64,000 nucleotides of DNA from positions 1-64,000 of the forward strand of contig JAKBGV010000002.1 in NCBI GenBank assembly GCA_021837305.1. Reading direction: 5' to 3'. The translations under genes and the position numbers were made by a program. Origin of the DNA: Actinomycetes bacterium (GTDB lineage Bacteria; Actinomycetota; Acidimicrobiia; Acidimicrobiales; RAAP-2). Under the pieces are notes generated by a model. That model was not told the origin of the DNA, did not search any database, and was given only the letters and a program-made list of their open reading frames with translations. This document shows, one piece after another, positions 53,382 through 63,604 of this stretch (positions are counted from its first letter, which is position 1; every line of letters starts with the position of its first letter).

Positions 53382-54553
53382 GCGCGGTCATGGGGCCGCC
53401 CGACGCGGGTGGGCACTTCGGCAGCTTCGGCGGACGTTTTGTACCCGAGGCGCTCATGCCGGCCTGTCTAGAACTCGACGCGGCCTTTCGCGACGCCTGG
53501 GCCGATCCCGACTTCGTCGCCGAGTACCACCGGACCTTGCGCGAGTTCGGTGGACGGCCGACGCCCGTGACCTACCTGGGCCGTCTCTCGGAGCGGTTGG
53601 GTCTCTCGGTCTACGCCAAGCGCGAGGACCTCGCCCACACCGGGAGCCACAAGATCAACAATGTGGTCGGCCAGGCGCTCTTGACCAAGCGAATGGGCAA
53701 GACGCGCGTCATCGCCGAGACCGGGGCGGGTCAGCACGGGGTCGCGACCGCGACCGCCGCGGCGCGGCTCGGACTCGCGTGCTCGGTCTACATGGGCGAG
53801 GTAGACACCGTTCGCCAGGCGCTCAACGTCTTTCGCATGGAACTCCTGGGCGCGACGGTGGTCCCGGTCACCTCGGGTAGCCGCACGCTGAAGGACGCGG
53901 TCAATGAGGCGCTGCGCGAATGGGTGACCTGCGTGGCCGATACGCACTACTGCATTGGGTCGGTCATGGGACCGCACCCGTTCCCGTGGATGGTCCGCGA
54001 GTTCCAGAGCGTCATCGGCGTCGAGGCGGCCAACCAGTTGCGCGACTTCGGTGTGACGACGCCCGATTTCGTGGTCGCCTGCGTCGGTGGCGGATCGAAC
54101 GCAGCGGGGGTATTCGCGGGATTCGCGGACTCGTCGGCCCAACTCATCGGGGTCGAGGCCGCGGGCGGCTCGGCAGTCGGTCTCGGGGTGCCCGGCGTGC
54201 TACACGGGATGCGCTCACTTCTACTCCAGGATGACCACGGACAGATCGAGGAGGCTTACTCCATCTCGGCGGGTCTGGACTACCCGGGCATCGGCCCCGA
54301 GCACGCGTACCTCGCCGACCAGGGACGCGCACGCTACGTCGCGGTGGGCGACGACGTGGTGATCGAGGCGCTCCAAGTGCTCAGTGAGCTCGAAGGTATC
54401 ATCCCGGCACTCGAGACGGCCCACGCCGTGGCCTGGCTGCTCCGTGCGGCGGGTGACGAGATCCCCGCCGGTTCCACCGTGCTGCTCAACCTTTCGGGAC
54501 GCGGTGACAAGGACGTAGCCCAGGTGCGAAGCATCCTGCGAGGCGAGTCGTGA
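53378..54553 (+). CDS. trpB: Tryptophan synthase beta subunit
   Basis: A 391-aa PLP enzyme joining indole and serine. PLP lysine is in [22 protein letters not shown]; other hallmarks are [17 protein letters not shown], the phosphate loop [14 protein letters not shown] and [10 protein letters not shown]. Its N-terminus ([16 protein letters not shown]) is that of TrpB1, the partner of TrpA. GTG 53378 overlaps trpF; the stop overlaps trpA (GTGA). Confidence 0.97.
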   Translation: MSAVMGPPDAGGHFGSFGGRFVPEALMPACLELDAAFRDAWADPDFVAEYHRTLREFGGRPTPVTYLGRLSERLGLSVYAKREDLAHTGSHKINNVVGQALLTKRMGKTRVIAETGAGQHGVATATAAARLGLACSVYMGEVDTVRQALNVFRMELLGATVVPVTSGSRTLKDAVNEALREWVTCVADTHYCIGSVMGPHPFPWMVREFQSVIGVEAANQLRDFGVTTPDFVVACVGGGSNAAGVFAGFADSSAQLIGVEAAGGSAVGLGVPGVLHGMRSLLLQDDHGQIEEAYSISAGLDYPGIGPEHAYLADQGRARYVAVGDDVVIEALQVLSELEGIIPALETAHAVAWLLRAAGDEIPAGSTVLLNLSGRGDKDVAQVRSILRGES

Positions 54554-55332
54554 CCACCCTTGATACACGCCTGCGTGACCTGCGCACGCGACGCAAGGCA
54601 CTCGTGCCCTACTTCATCGGCGGACTCACGGCGGACTGGACGACCTACGTGTCGGCCTCGATCCTCGCGGGAGCCGACGTGATCGAGGTTGGCGTGCCGT
54701 TCTCCGATCCCATGATGGACGGCCCCGTGATCCAAGCGGGGGCGTTGCGCGCGCTCAGTAACAACGTGACCCTGGAGTCGATCTGTCATGACTTGTCGGT
54801 CGCCGCCTTCGAGGTGCCGATCGTCGTGATGACCTACTACAACGTGCTGCACCACTTCGGTCTCGAACGCTCGGCTGAACTGCTCGCCCAGAGCGGCGTG
54901 GCCGGTGTGATCGTGCCGGACCTCGCGATCGAGGAGTCGACGCCCTGGCACGACGTCGCCACCGCCGCCGACGTCGCGACGGTCCTGATGGTCGCGCCCT
55001 CGAGCCCCGCAGAGCGCGTGCAGCGGATCGGCGAACTGTCCCAGGGCTTCGTCTACGCGGCCGCGCGGATGGCGGTGACGGGTCGGGCCGCGGACGTCGG
55101 GGACGCGAGTCGGGTCGTGCAGGCGGTCCGGGCAACTTGTGACACACCCACGTACGTCGGCATCGGCATCACGACCGCAGACCACGCGCGCGAGGCGGCC
55201 ACCCTCAGCGACGGCGTCATCGTCGGTTCGGCCCTGGTGCAGCGGATCCTTGACGGCGCGTCCGCTCAGGAACTCGAGGGCGCAATCTCGACGTTCCGGC
55301 GGGCGCTAGACGGAGCGTCCTCAGAGGCCTGA
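54550..55332 (+). CDS. trpA: Tryptophan synthase alpha subunit
   Basis: A 260-aa TIM-barrel subunit cleaving indole-3-glycerol phosphate. Catalytic Glu and Asp are in [34 protein letters not shown] and [15 protein letters not shown] (loop 6, usually VTG) and [14 protein letters not shown] follow. Last gene of the operon. No clear terminator follows; a perfect 14-bp palindrome lies 16 bp past the stop and may be an operator of the next genes. Confidence 0.95.
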   Translation: MTTLDTRLRDLRTRRKALVPYFIGGLTADWTTYVSASILAGADVIEVGVPFSDPMMDGPVIQAGALRALSNNVTLESICHDLSVAAFEVPIVVMTYYNVLHHFGLERSAELLAQSGVAGVIVPDLAIEESTPWHDVATAADVATVLMVAPSSPAERVQRIGELSQGFVYAAARMAVTGRAADVGDASRVVQAVRATCDTPTYVGIGITTADHAREAATLSDGVIVGSALVQRILDGASAQELEGAISTFRRALDGASSEA

Positions 55333-55347
55333 AACTTTCGTGTCAAT

Positions 55348-55361
55348 GGGACTAAAGTCCC
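55348..55361. promoter_or_regulatory. DosR/DevR-box-like palindrome
   Basis: GGGACTAAAGTCCC is a perfect inverted repeat and matches the 14-bp core of the mycobacterial DosR (DevR) consensus TTSGGGACTWWAGTCCCSAA. The outer TTS/SAA positions do not match. It lies 153-167 bp upstream of the acetate permease start. A two-base loop makes it a poor terminator. It could place acetate uptake and activation under a redox, hypoxia or NO sensor; the regulator is not in the window. Confidence 0.5.
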
Positions 55362-55391
55362 TAGAGTTTCTGGGTGACCAGGCTAAATGAT

Positions 55392-55407
55392 TGTGAAGTT
55401 TTTCACG
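55392..55407. promoter_or_regulatory. CRP/GlxR-like operator upstream of the acetate genes
   Basis: TGTGAAGTTTTTCACG fits the CRP consensus TGTGA-N6-TCACA at nine of ten positions. Actinobacterial Crp/GlxR proteins use the same consensus and control acetate genes in Corynebacterium. It lies 108-123 bp before the permease start. A GGGGCCCC palindrome (55412-55419) follows at once. Confidence 0.5.
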
Positions 55408-55514
55408 TATTGGGGCCCCGATGAGCCGCGTCTCACGTTGGCGCTGGTGTTTAATCGGATGTGAACCCTCAATCCTGGGGGTTCGCTGTGAACTCAAAAA
55501 TTGGGGGTATTTCA

Positions 55515-56078
55515 ATGGCAGACGAACACAAGGTAGCTGATCCGGGTCCGTTGGGTCTCGCAGCGTTCGCGATGACGACATTCTGTCTCAGCAGCGCGAA
55601 CGCCAACCTGTGGCACGGGGCGGGAGTGGCAGCCGCGCTCTCGCTGGCGTTGGTATACGGCGGATTCGCTCAGATACTTGCTGGCATGTGGGAGTTCATG
55701 CGGAAGAACACCTTCGGTGCGCTTGCCTTCACGTCATACGGTGCGTTCTGGATTTCACTGTACGCCCTTGTCAATTTCCAAAAGGCCTTCCCGGGACCAT
55801 CCGTGGGAGTCTTCCTCCTCGGGTGGACCATCTTCACCGCGTACATGCTGATCGCGTCAGCGAAGACCAACACGATTCTGTTCTTGGTCTTCCTGGTGCT
55901 GACGGTCACGTTCGTGTTCCTGACGATCGGGAACTGGGGCGCTGGCCACACGAGCATGGTTCGTATCGGTGGGTGGCTTGGCCTCGTCACCGCGCTGCTC
56001 GCCTGGTACGCCTCGGCGGCCGGCGTCATCAACGACACGTTCAAGAAGGTGGTTCTTCCGGTCGGCCCGCGCGGCTAA
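55515..56078 (+). CDS. Acetate uptake transporter, GPR1/FUN34/SatP family
   Basis: A 187-aa membrane protein with six helices. The family N-terminal motif (NPAPLGL in most members) appears as ADPGPLGLAAFAMTTF, and GGFAQILAGMWEFMRKNTFGALAFTSYGAFW is the next signature. ATG 55515 has a G5 stretch as SD; the track start at 55461 adds unlikely residues. It probably takes up acetate or succinate with protons, and the gene after it encodes acetyl-CoA synthetase. A strong terminator separates the two genes, so part of the transcription stops here. Confidence 0.92.
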   Translation: MADEHKVADPGPLGLAAFAMTTFCLSSANANLWHGAGVAAALSLALVYGGFAQILAGMWEFMRKNTFGALAFTSYGAFWISLYALVNFQKAFPGPSVGVFLLGWTIFTAYMLIASAKTNTILFLVFLVLTVTFVFLTIGNWGAGHTSMVRIGGWLGLVTALLAWYASAAGVINDTFKKVVLPVGPRG

Positions 56079-56115
56079 GGTACGAGTCACTGGTGGCTTG
56101 CCACCGGACCCAACC

Positions 56116-56160
56116 GCCAACAGCGCCCGACCACTTTGGTTCGGGCGCTGTTGGCATTTT
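56116..56160 (+). terminator. Rho-independent terminator after the acetate transporter gene
   Basis: GCCAACAGCGCCCGA pairs perfectly with TCGGGCGCTGTTGGC across a short loop, followed by ATTTT. It lies 38 bp after the transporter stop and about 100 bp before acs, which should therefore have its own promoter or depend on readthrough. Confidence 0.85.
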
Positions 56161-56256
56161 GGGGCGAAGTAGGGATACTCTCGCCTCAACGTTGCAATGC
56201 AGTACACGTAAAACCGTTTTGCGGTATCTCCGTATCAACTACTCCCTGGGGGAACT

Positions 56257-58227
<1,971 letters not shown>

Positions 58228-58239
58228 GCACCTTTGACG

Positions 58240-58276
58240 CGACGATGCCCCGGGGGATGTCCCCGGGGCATCGTCG
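58240..58276. terminator. Bidirectional terminator between acs and the FAD oxidoreductase gene
   Basis: GACGATGCCCCGGGG pairs with CCCCGGGGCATCGTC around a short loop, a 14-15 bp GC-rich stem between two convergent genes. It has no long T-run on either side but should be very stable. Confidence 0.8.
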
Positions 58277-59689
58277 TTACGAATCGAAGCCGATGCCGAA
58301 GAGATCCATCATCTTCAGCCAGAGGTTGCGCTTGCCCTCGTGCTCGTCGGCGTGCTTCAGCGATGCCTGGGTAAGCCGGATGAACAGCCACTTGAACGGT
58401 TCGGGCGGAAAGGGGAGTGGCTTCTTTCGCACCATGGTGAGCCGGGTGCGCTCCGTGTCGAGCCCGTCGAGCAGATCGAGCATGGTCGCCGCGCCGAAGC
58501 GTGTCGACCCGACGCCCAGACCGGTGAAGCCGAGTACGTAAGCGACCTTCTCGTCCATCGCGGTACCCCAGAAGGGGGAGAACCGGGTACAAGTGTCGAT
58601 GGCGCCGCCCCAAGCGTGGGTGAACTTCACGTCGGACAACTGGGGGAACGTCTCGAGGAAATGGCTGGCGAGCGTCGCGTAGGTCTCGGCGTTGAACTCG
58701 TACTCGCGACGGACTCGACCGCGGAAGTTGTAGATGGCGTCGTACCCGCCCCACACGATCGATCGGTCGTTGGTCAGGCGGTAGTAGTGGAACCGGTTGC
58801 CCGCGTCGGCCACTCCTTCTCGACCGGCCCACCCGATCGAGGCCATCTGTTCGTCGCTCAGCGGTTCGGTGACCAACTGATAGTCATAGACGGGCACAAC
58901 GTACTTGCGCACCGAGCGAAGTAGCGACGGGAACACGTTCGTCGCGAGTGCGACCCGTGCCGCGGTCACGGCACCGTAGGGGGTATGGACGCGAACGGCG
59001 TCGTCGACGTCTTCGAGCCACTCGACGCGTGAGTTCTCATAGATCGTCACACCGAGGGACTCGCACGCGCGTTCGAGGCCCCAGACGAGTCGAGCCGGGT
59101 CAACCAGTGCCGTCCCGTCGGGGTCGAAGATGGCACCCTCGTAGATCGGCGAATTCACCCGGGCGCGCACCTCGTCACGAGACAGCACGAGCACGTGATC
59201 GCCCATCTCATTGCGCAGACGCGCCTCTTCGACCATGTCGGCCATCTGCCACGGGGCGAGTGCCACGCGCAACTCGCCCGTTCGCTCGAAGTCGCACTCG
59301 ATGCCGTAGCGCTCGATGGTCGCCTCAATCGCGTCGAGGTTCTCACGTCCGAGCCGCTCGATCACCGCCATCTCATCGGCGAAGCGGCGTCTCCCGTTGT
59401 TAAAGCCGTGGGTCAGCGAAGCCGAACAGAAGCCCCCATTGCGCCCCGACGCACCGGCACCGGTCTCATACTGCTCGACGACCACGACATTGCGCTCGGG
59501 GTCGCGCTCCTTGGCGAGCAGCGCGGTCCACAAACCGGTGTAGCCACCACCCACGACGCACAGATCTGCGCCGACCTCACCGATGAGGGCCGAATGCGAC
59601 GCGGGCTCCAGCGGATCGGAGTCGAGCCACCAGAGTTCCGGTTGCACGTCGGCGAGATGACGAAGGACGGAAGGACTCTTCTTGTCCAT
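58277..59689 (-). CDS. FAD-dependent oxidoreductase, DAO family (PuuB-like)
   Basis: A 470-aa flavin amine oxidase of the DAO superfamily. ADLCVVGGGYTGLWTALLAKE is the FAD-binding GxGxxG-type motif, preceded by an N-terminal extension with LWWLDSD as in gamma-glutamylputrescine oxidoreductases; ETGAGASGRNGGFCSAS is the conserved flavin-contact loop. The C-terminal part includes VYDYQLVTEPLSDEQ and YVLGFTGLGVGSTRFG. Substrate unknown; amino acids or polyamine derivatives are likely. An inverted repeat just before the start contains the SD (see 59695). Confidence 0.85.
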   Translation of the reverse strand: MDKKSPSVLRHLADVQPELWWLDSDPLEPASHSALIGEVGADLCVVGGGYTGLWTALLAKERDPERNVVVVEQYETGAGASGRNGGFCSASLTHGFNNGRRRFADEMAVIERLGRENLDAIEATIERYGIECDFERTGELRVALAPWQMADMVEEARLRNEMGDHVLVLSRDEVRARVNSPIYEGAIFDPDGTALVDPARLVWGLERACESLGVTIYENSRVEWLEDVDDAVRVHTPYGAVTAARVALATNVFPSLLRSVRKYVVPVYDYQLVTEPLSDEQMASIGWAGREGVADAGNRFHYYRLTNDRSIVWGGYDAIYNFRGRVRREYEFNAETYATLASHFLETFPQLSDVKFTHAWGGAIDTCTRFSPFWGTAMDEKVAYVLGFTGLGVGSTRFGAATMLDLLDGLDTERTRLTMVRKKPLPFPPEPFKWLFIRLTQASLKHADEHEGKRNLWLKMMDLFGIGFDS

Positions 59690-59694
59690 GACGT

Positions 59695-59713
59695 TTCCAA
59701 CCTGCGGTTGGAA
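59695..59713 (-). promoter_or_regulatory. Hairpin/operator covering the RBS of the FAD oxidoreductase gene
   Basis: TTCCAACC-TGC-GGTTGGAA is a perfect 8+3+8 inverted repeat, 6-24 bases upstream of the start codon of the minus-strand gene. In the mRNA the 3' arm GGTTGGAA contains the only plausible SD. It could fold to hide the ribosome site or bind a repressor as DNA. The 128-bp intergenic region also has a CCAGTGTCCA direct repeat (59743 and 59761, period 18). Confidence 0.5.
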
Positions 59714-59742
59714 TCACCCTCTCTGAGAACTACCTCTTTCGC

Positions 59743-59770
59743 CCAGTGTCCAGACGAACGCCAGTGTCCA
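59743..59770. repeat. CCAGTGTCCA direct repeat, 18-bp period
   Basis: CCAGTGTCCA occurs at 59743-59752 and 59761-59770, upstream of the FAD oxidoreductase gene. An 18-bp period is close to two helical turns, as for tandem activator sites. The repeat is on the same DNA face as the inverted repeat 30 bp further downstream. Confidence 0.45.
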
Positions 59771-59817
59771 AACCAGCCTCTGCCAGAAGAGTCTACCAAG
59801 TCGAGGTCGCCAAAGAC

Positions 59818-60888
59818 CTACCCGTGGCGAACCGTACGCGCCCGGTCGAGCTGGGGCGGCCACTCGATGACCTCGCCCAGACTCTCGGCCGCGTTAAGGG
59901 CCCAGCGCGGATTGCGCAGGAAGGCTCGCGCCAACATGACCGCGTCAGCCCGACCCTCAGCAATGATCGCTTCGGCCTGGGCCGATTCGGTGATGAGGCC
60001 CACTGCGCTCGTGACGACGTCGGCCTCCCGGCGTATCGCTTCGGCGAAAGGCACCTGGTACCCCGGAGAGACGGGGATGTGCGCGCCGGCCACGTTGCCG
60101 CCCGAGGAGACGTCGACGAGATCGACGCCGGCGGTGCGCAAGAGCCTGGCGAGCGCGATCGTCTGGTCGAGGTCCCAACCCCCATCGGTCCAGTCAGTCG
60201 CCGAGACGCGCACGAACAGCGGCGCGCCGTCGAGTCGCCCACGTACGGCCTCGACCACCTCGAGAAGGAACCGGGTCCGATTCTCGAAGGAGCCGCCGTA
60301 GTGGTCCTGGCGGCGGTTCGACAGCGGTGAGAGGAACTGGTGCAACAGGTAGCCGTGTGCGGCATGGATCTCGACGAGGTCGAACCCGGCCGCGCGCGCC
60401 CGACTGGCGCCGTCGGCGAAATCCCCTACGAGCCGCTCAATCTCACTGACTTCGAGGGCCCGGGGTTCGGGATAGCCCGCGAAAGCGAGAGCACTCGGCG
60501 CTACCGTCTGCCACCCACCCTCCGCCGGGCTCGCGTGTGCGCGGTCGGCCCAGGGAGCGAGCGTCGAGCCCTTGCGTCCGGCGTGCGCGAGCTGGATGCC
60601 GATTGTCGCGCCGTGCTCGTGGGCGAAGTCCACCACGGGGTGCCAGGCCGCAACCTGTTCGTCGTTCCACAGACCGGGACAACTGAGCGAGATCCGACCG
60701 GCCGGCTCGACGGCGGTCGCCTCGGCCATGATCAGCCCCGCTCCACCAGTGGCGAAGACGCCGAGGTGGACGCGGTGCCAGTCACCGACCACACCGTCCT
60801 TCGCCGAGTACTGACACATGGCGCTCACCCACGCGCGATTCTTCACGGTGCGCTGACCGATCGTGATCGGAGAGAAGAGATGAGACAC
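59818..60888 (-). CDS. NADH:flavin oxidoreductase, OYE/NamA (YqjM) family
   Basis: A 356-aa old-yellow-enzyme TIM barrel. The N-terminus HLFSPITIGQRTVKNRAWVSAMCQYSAKDG matches YqjM (including the Cys that tunes the flavin). LAHAGRKGS, GFDLVEIHAAHGYLLHQFLSPLSNRRQDHYGGSFENRTRFLLEVV and the FMN-phosphate region DAVMLARAFLRNPRWAL are all present. It reduces activated alkenes using NAD(P)H. GTG 60888 begins VSHLFSP; the long track start is rejected. It precedes the FAD oxidoreductase on the same strand by 128 bp. Confidence 0.92.
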   Translation of the reverse strand: MSHLFSPITIGQRTVKNRAWVSAMCQYSAKDGVVGDWHRVHLGVFATGGAGLIMAEATAVEPAGRISLSCPGLWNDEQVAAWHPVVDFAHEHGATIGIQLAHAGRKGSTLAPWADRAHASPAEGGWQTVAPSALAFAGYPEPRALEVSEIERLVGDFADGASRARAAGFDLVEIHAAHGYLLHQFLSPLSNRRQDHYGGSFENRTRFLLEVVEAVRGRLDGAPLFVRVSATDWTDGGWDLDQTIALARLLRTAGVDLVDVSSGGNVAGAHIPVSPGYQVPFAEAIRREADVVTSAVGLITESAQAEAIIAEGRADAVMLARAFLRNPRWALNAAESLGEVIEWPPQLDRARTVRHG

Positions 60889-60921
60889 GTGACGTCCTTC
60901 ATTCGGGGTGGAATTCAAATC

Positions 60922-60992
60922 TACCGGTCGACTCCGCCGGATTTTGCACCACGCAGGCCTCGGTAAACTGGTTCGAACGAATTTGACCGGTA
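60922..60992. promoter_or_regulatory. Inverted TACCGGTC sites between the OYE and FAH genes
   Basis: TACCGGTC at 60922-60929 faces GACCGGTA at 60985-60992 in the 113-bp divergent region. Each lies close to one of the two start codons. They may be half-sites for a regulator of both genes; no more than a candidate. Confidence 0.3.
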
Positions 60993-61001
60993 AGGAGACT
61001 C

Positions 61002-61853
61002 GTGCGTATTGCGAACGTTGATGGCCGTGCAGTGATCGTCCTCGATGACGGATTCGTAGACATTGCGGCAGTATCCAACGGGCGCTTCGCCGCCTCGACG
61101 CGTGAAGTACTCGGACAGCTCGAGGAACTGCAGTCGTGGTTCGCACTCGAGTCGCCAGCGGTCACCGAAGTGATCACCGCGGACGAGCTCGAGCGAAGTG
61201 GACGACTCGGGCCCGTGGTGGCTACCCCGAGTCAGATCTTCGCCGTCGGGCTCAACTACCGCACCCACGCCGCCGAAATGGGCCTCACACCACCGTCACA
61301 GCCGATGATCTTCGCGAAGTTCGCATCGTGCTTGGCGGGCGCGAACGCGACGTTCCCCATCGTCTCGCCGCGTACCGACTGGGAGGCCGAACTCGTGCTC
61401 GTCGTCGGGCGCGGCGGACGTGACATCGCAGTGGGCGATGCGCTCGACTCGCTCGCTGGCTACTGCGTGGGCCAGGACGTGAGTGACCGTGACCTGCAGA
61501 TGTCCGGCTCACCGGCACAGTTCAGCTTGGGCAAGTCGCATCGGAACTTCGCGCCGGTCGGTCCGTGGATCACCACGCGCGATGAGGTGCCCGACCCGAA
61601 CGATCTGGAGATCGTGTGCCGGGTGAACGGGGTCACGTTCCAGGACTCGACGACTCACGACATGGTCTTCCACGTGCCCGAGATCGTCTCGTACGTCTCG
61701 ACCGTCTGCGAGCTGCGCCCCGGAGACCTCATCTTCACTGGTAGTCCACACGGGGTCGGTCAGGGGCAGAAACCACCGGTCTTCCTGCGCTCCGGTGACA
61801 ACGTGGTGACCACGATCGCCGGCCTCGGCACGCTCCGCAACCACGCCGAGTAG
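61002..61853 (+). CDS. Fumarylacetoacetate hydrolase family protein
   Basis: A 283-aa FAH-fold hydrolase or decarboxylase/isomerase of aromatic catabolism. The core starts at IFAVGLNYRTHAAEMG, with KFASCLAGANATF, DWEAELVLVVGRGGRDI (metal Glu residues), GYCVGQDVSDRDLQ, LGKSHRNFAPVGPWI and PGDLIFTGSPHGVGQG. GTG 61002 has SD AAGGAG. It may be acylpyruvase- or 2-hydroxyhepta-2,4-diene-1,7-dioate-isomerase-like; the exact substrate cannot be told. Confidence 0.88.
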   Translation: MRIANVDGRAVIVLDDGFVDIAAVSNGRFAASTREVLGQLEELQSWFALESPAVTEVITADELERSGRLGPVVATPSQIFAVGLNYRTHAAEMGLTPPSQPMIFAKFASCLAGANATFPIVSPRTDWEAELVLVVGRGGRDIAVGDALDSLAGYCVGQDVSDRDLQMSGSPAQFSLGKSHRNFAPVGPWITTRDEVPDPNDLEIVCRVNGVTFQDSTTHDMVFHVPEIVSYVSTVCELRPGDLIFTGSPHGVGQGQKPPVFLRSGDNVVTTIAGLGTLRNHAE

Positions 61854-61994
61854 GCCGCTCGCTTTGCGCTGGCGGCCGTGTCAGAATCCGGCTCGAAGCG
61901 ACCACAGTGACTGGGGCTCGCTCGGGTCGTCGACCCCGTCCACACGCTCGGTGCTCGAAACACCGTCTCGAAGGGCGACGCGGACGCGCTGATG

Positions 61995-62073
61995 TGGTCG
62001 GGCTGGGGAGATTTGAACTCCCGATCTCTCGGCCCCCAGCCGAGCGCTCTAGACCAAACTAAGCCACAGCCCG
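61995..62073 (-). tRNA. tRNA-Pro (anticodon GGG)
   Basis: The minus strand reads CGGGCTG at the 5' acceptor arm, pairing perfectly with CAGCCCG before discriminator A and an encoded CCA. The anticodon arm CTCGG-CTGGGGG-CCGAG gives a seven-base loop with anticodon GGG, which decodes CCC and CCU. The T-arm is GGGAG-TTCAAAT-CTCCC. The length with CCA is 79 nt, the excess being in the D-loop. Confidence 0.93.
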
Positions 62074-62099
62074 TGAGGGTCCAATGATAGCCGGTTGGT

Positions 62100-62255
62100 C
62101 TAGGCCGACTGGCGGTGCGCCCCGTGTGGCTGATCGGGATTGGTGAGCCACGCCCGTGCCTCGAAGAGGAACGCGACCGTCTCACCGGTGGCCTTGGCCC
62201 GTAGCGCCTCGAGGATCCGCTCATCGAGGGCGTTCAGTAACTCGGCGTTTGACAT
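62100..62255 (-). CDS. Small protein, 51 aa, downstream of thiS
   Basis: Too short for the ORF track. ATG 62255 has SD AGGAGAG and begins 7 bp after the thiS stop. The translation is MSNAELLNALDERILEALRA then KATGETVAFLFEARAWLTNP and ends DQPHGAHRQSA. It is helical and soluble. The close spacing suggests one thiO-thiS-orf transcript. I recognise no family; a small partner in thiamine sulfur transfer is a guess. Confidence 0.6.
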   Translation of the reverse strand: MSNAELLNALDERILEALRAKATGETVAFLFEARAWLTNPDQPHGAHRQSA

Positions 62256-62262
62256 CTCTCTC

Positions 62263-62457
62263 CTATCCACCGGCGACCGCCGTCACTATCTCGACGATTG
62301 CACCGTCTTCGACTGTCGTCGATTCCCATCGGCTCTTGCTGACGACCTCGCCGTCGATCGCCACCGCGATGCCGCGCCCGTTGATGCCGAGGGTATCCAA
62401 GACGACTCGCACCGGTCGTCCGGCGAGGTCGTGGTCGACACCGTTCACGCAGATCAC
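62263..62457 (-). CDS. thiS: ThiS, thiamine sulfur-carrier protein
   Basis: A 64-aa beta-grasp sulfur carrier. GTG 62457 gives VVICVNG-type start (VICVNGVDHDLAG), then LDTLGINGRGIAVAIDGEVVSKSRWESTTVEDGAIVEIVTAVAGG with the terminal Gly-Gly and the ThiS-specific GIAVAxNxxVVPRSxWxxxxLxxGDxxEI pattern. It overlaps the thiO stop by 4 bp. It donates sulfur for the thiazole ring; thiG is not in the window. Confidence 0.93.
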   Translation of the reverse strand: MICVNGVDHDLAGRPVRVVLDTLGINGRGIAVAIDGEVVSKSRWESTTVEDGAIVEIVTAVAGG

Positions 62458-63524
62458 GACGGTTTGATCGCGCTGAGGGCGTCCAAGGCTGCGAGTGGTG
62501 CGAGGGTGACCCCGTGGCGATAGTGGCCCGACGACCACGACCAACCCCGCTCCTCCAGCGCGACGAAGAACGGTCGCAGGTCCGTCGTAGCCGGACGCAG
62601 TCCATTGCGGATCTCGAGCAGGGGAGCGGCCTCCAACTCCGGCACGATATCGAGCCCGTCGCGAAGCAAGCGCTGGAGTTCCCCGACCTCGACCAAGGGC
62701 TGGGGCTTCTCCTCAGCCGTGGCACCGAGCACGCAGTAGCCACCGGGACGACTCACCATGTAGAAGGCGCGTCCTCGCACATAGGCCCGCACGGTGGGCA
62801 GTATGCTGCGATCGAGGCTCCGTACCCGAACTGTCACGCCGCGCACCGGGCGAACCGTTGGCGACTTGGGCACCGTCAGCCCGTCGGGCAGCCCGTTCGC
62901 ACCCGTCGTGACGACGCCGTAGTCCGCGTGCGTGCGTCCCGAATCGGTCTCGACCTCGACGCCGTCGTCGCTCGCGCTCGCGAGACGAACCCGCTCACGC
63001 ACGAGCCGTACGCCGAGCGTTTCATTCGCCTCCATCAGACAGGAGACGGCCTCGTCCGGGTCGAGCCACCCGTCATCGGCCATAACCAGACCCTCGCCGA
63101 TCCGCGGCGTGAGGCCCTCGAAGAGCTCGGGCTCGCCATCACGTGAAACGGCGCGCATCGGCGCGCCGAACTCCGTGGCCACCGCGCGGAACTGGTCGAT
63201 CAGACGACGATCGCTCGCGTCCCAACCAACGATCAGCGTGCCGGTCTGCACGATGGTGACGTGTCGGCCGGTCACTGCTTCGATCTCGGCGGCCATCTCG
63301 CGCCAGGCGTCCATGGCACCGCGCTGGAAGCGGTAGTTCGCCTCCTCACCGGGCGCAATCTCGGCGGTCGGCGCAATCATGCCGGCGGCGGCGTAGGTCG
63401 CCCCCGAGGCCGGTTCAGGATCGAAGAGGGTGACCGCGTGACCGCGGCGCGCCAGTCGGAAAGCGGTGGCGAGACCGATGATCCCGGCGCCGACGACCAC
63501 TACGGAAGGGTGTTCGTGTGTCAC
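62454..63524 (-). CDS. thiO: Glycine oxidase ThiO
   Basis: A 356-aa FAD enzyme of the DAO family making dehydroglycine for thiazole synthesis. SVVVVGAGIIGLATAFRLARRGHAVTLFD is the FAD-binding fold, SGATYAAAGMIAP the flavin loop, and the C-terminal part NGLRPATTDLRPFF ... WSSGHYRHGVTLAPLAA has the conserved GHYRNGILLAP-like motif of ThiO (here with His for Asn). Coupled to thiS. ATG 63524 start; divergent from gltB by 80 bp, with no space for a TPP riboswitch of usual size. Confidence 0.93.
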   Translation of the reverse strand: MTHEHPSVVVVGAGIIGLATAFRLARRGHAVTLFDPEPASGATYAAAGMIAPTAEIAPGEEANYRFQRGAMDAWREMAAEIEAVTGRHVTIVQTGTLIVGWDASDRRLIDQFRAVATEFGAPMRAVSRDGEPELFEGLTPRIGEGLVMADDGWLDPDEAVSCLMEANETLGVRLVRERVRLASASDDGVEVETDSGRTHADYGVVTTGANGLPDGLTVPKSPTVRPVRGVTVRVRSLDRSILPTVRAYVRGRAFYMVSRPGGYCVLGATAEEKPQPLVEVGELQRLLRDGLDIVPELEAAPLLEIRNGLRPATTDLRPFFVALEERGWSWSSGHYRHGVTLAPLAALDALSAIKPS

Positions 63525-63604
63525 CCCCTCAGCGTAGGTCGCAGTTGCGGGTTCGTTCTTCGGTATAGTGGCGTCGGGTCAGCGCTGCCCCGTTAGGTGA
63601 CGCT

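Noticed and set aside
61854-61878. GGCCGC/GCGGCC hairpin after the FAH gene as terminator
   Set aside because: The 6-bp stem has a 13-base loop and no T-run; too weak to call.
63525-63604. Possible TPP riboswitch between thiO and gltB
   Set aside because: Only 80 bp are available, and no CUGAGA-type conserved element is visible on the minus strand.
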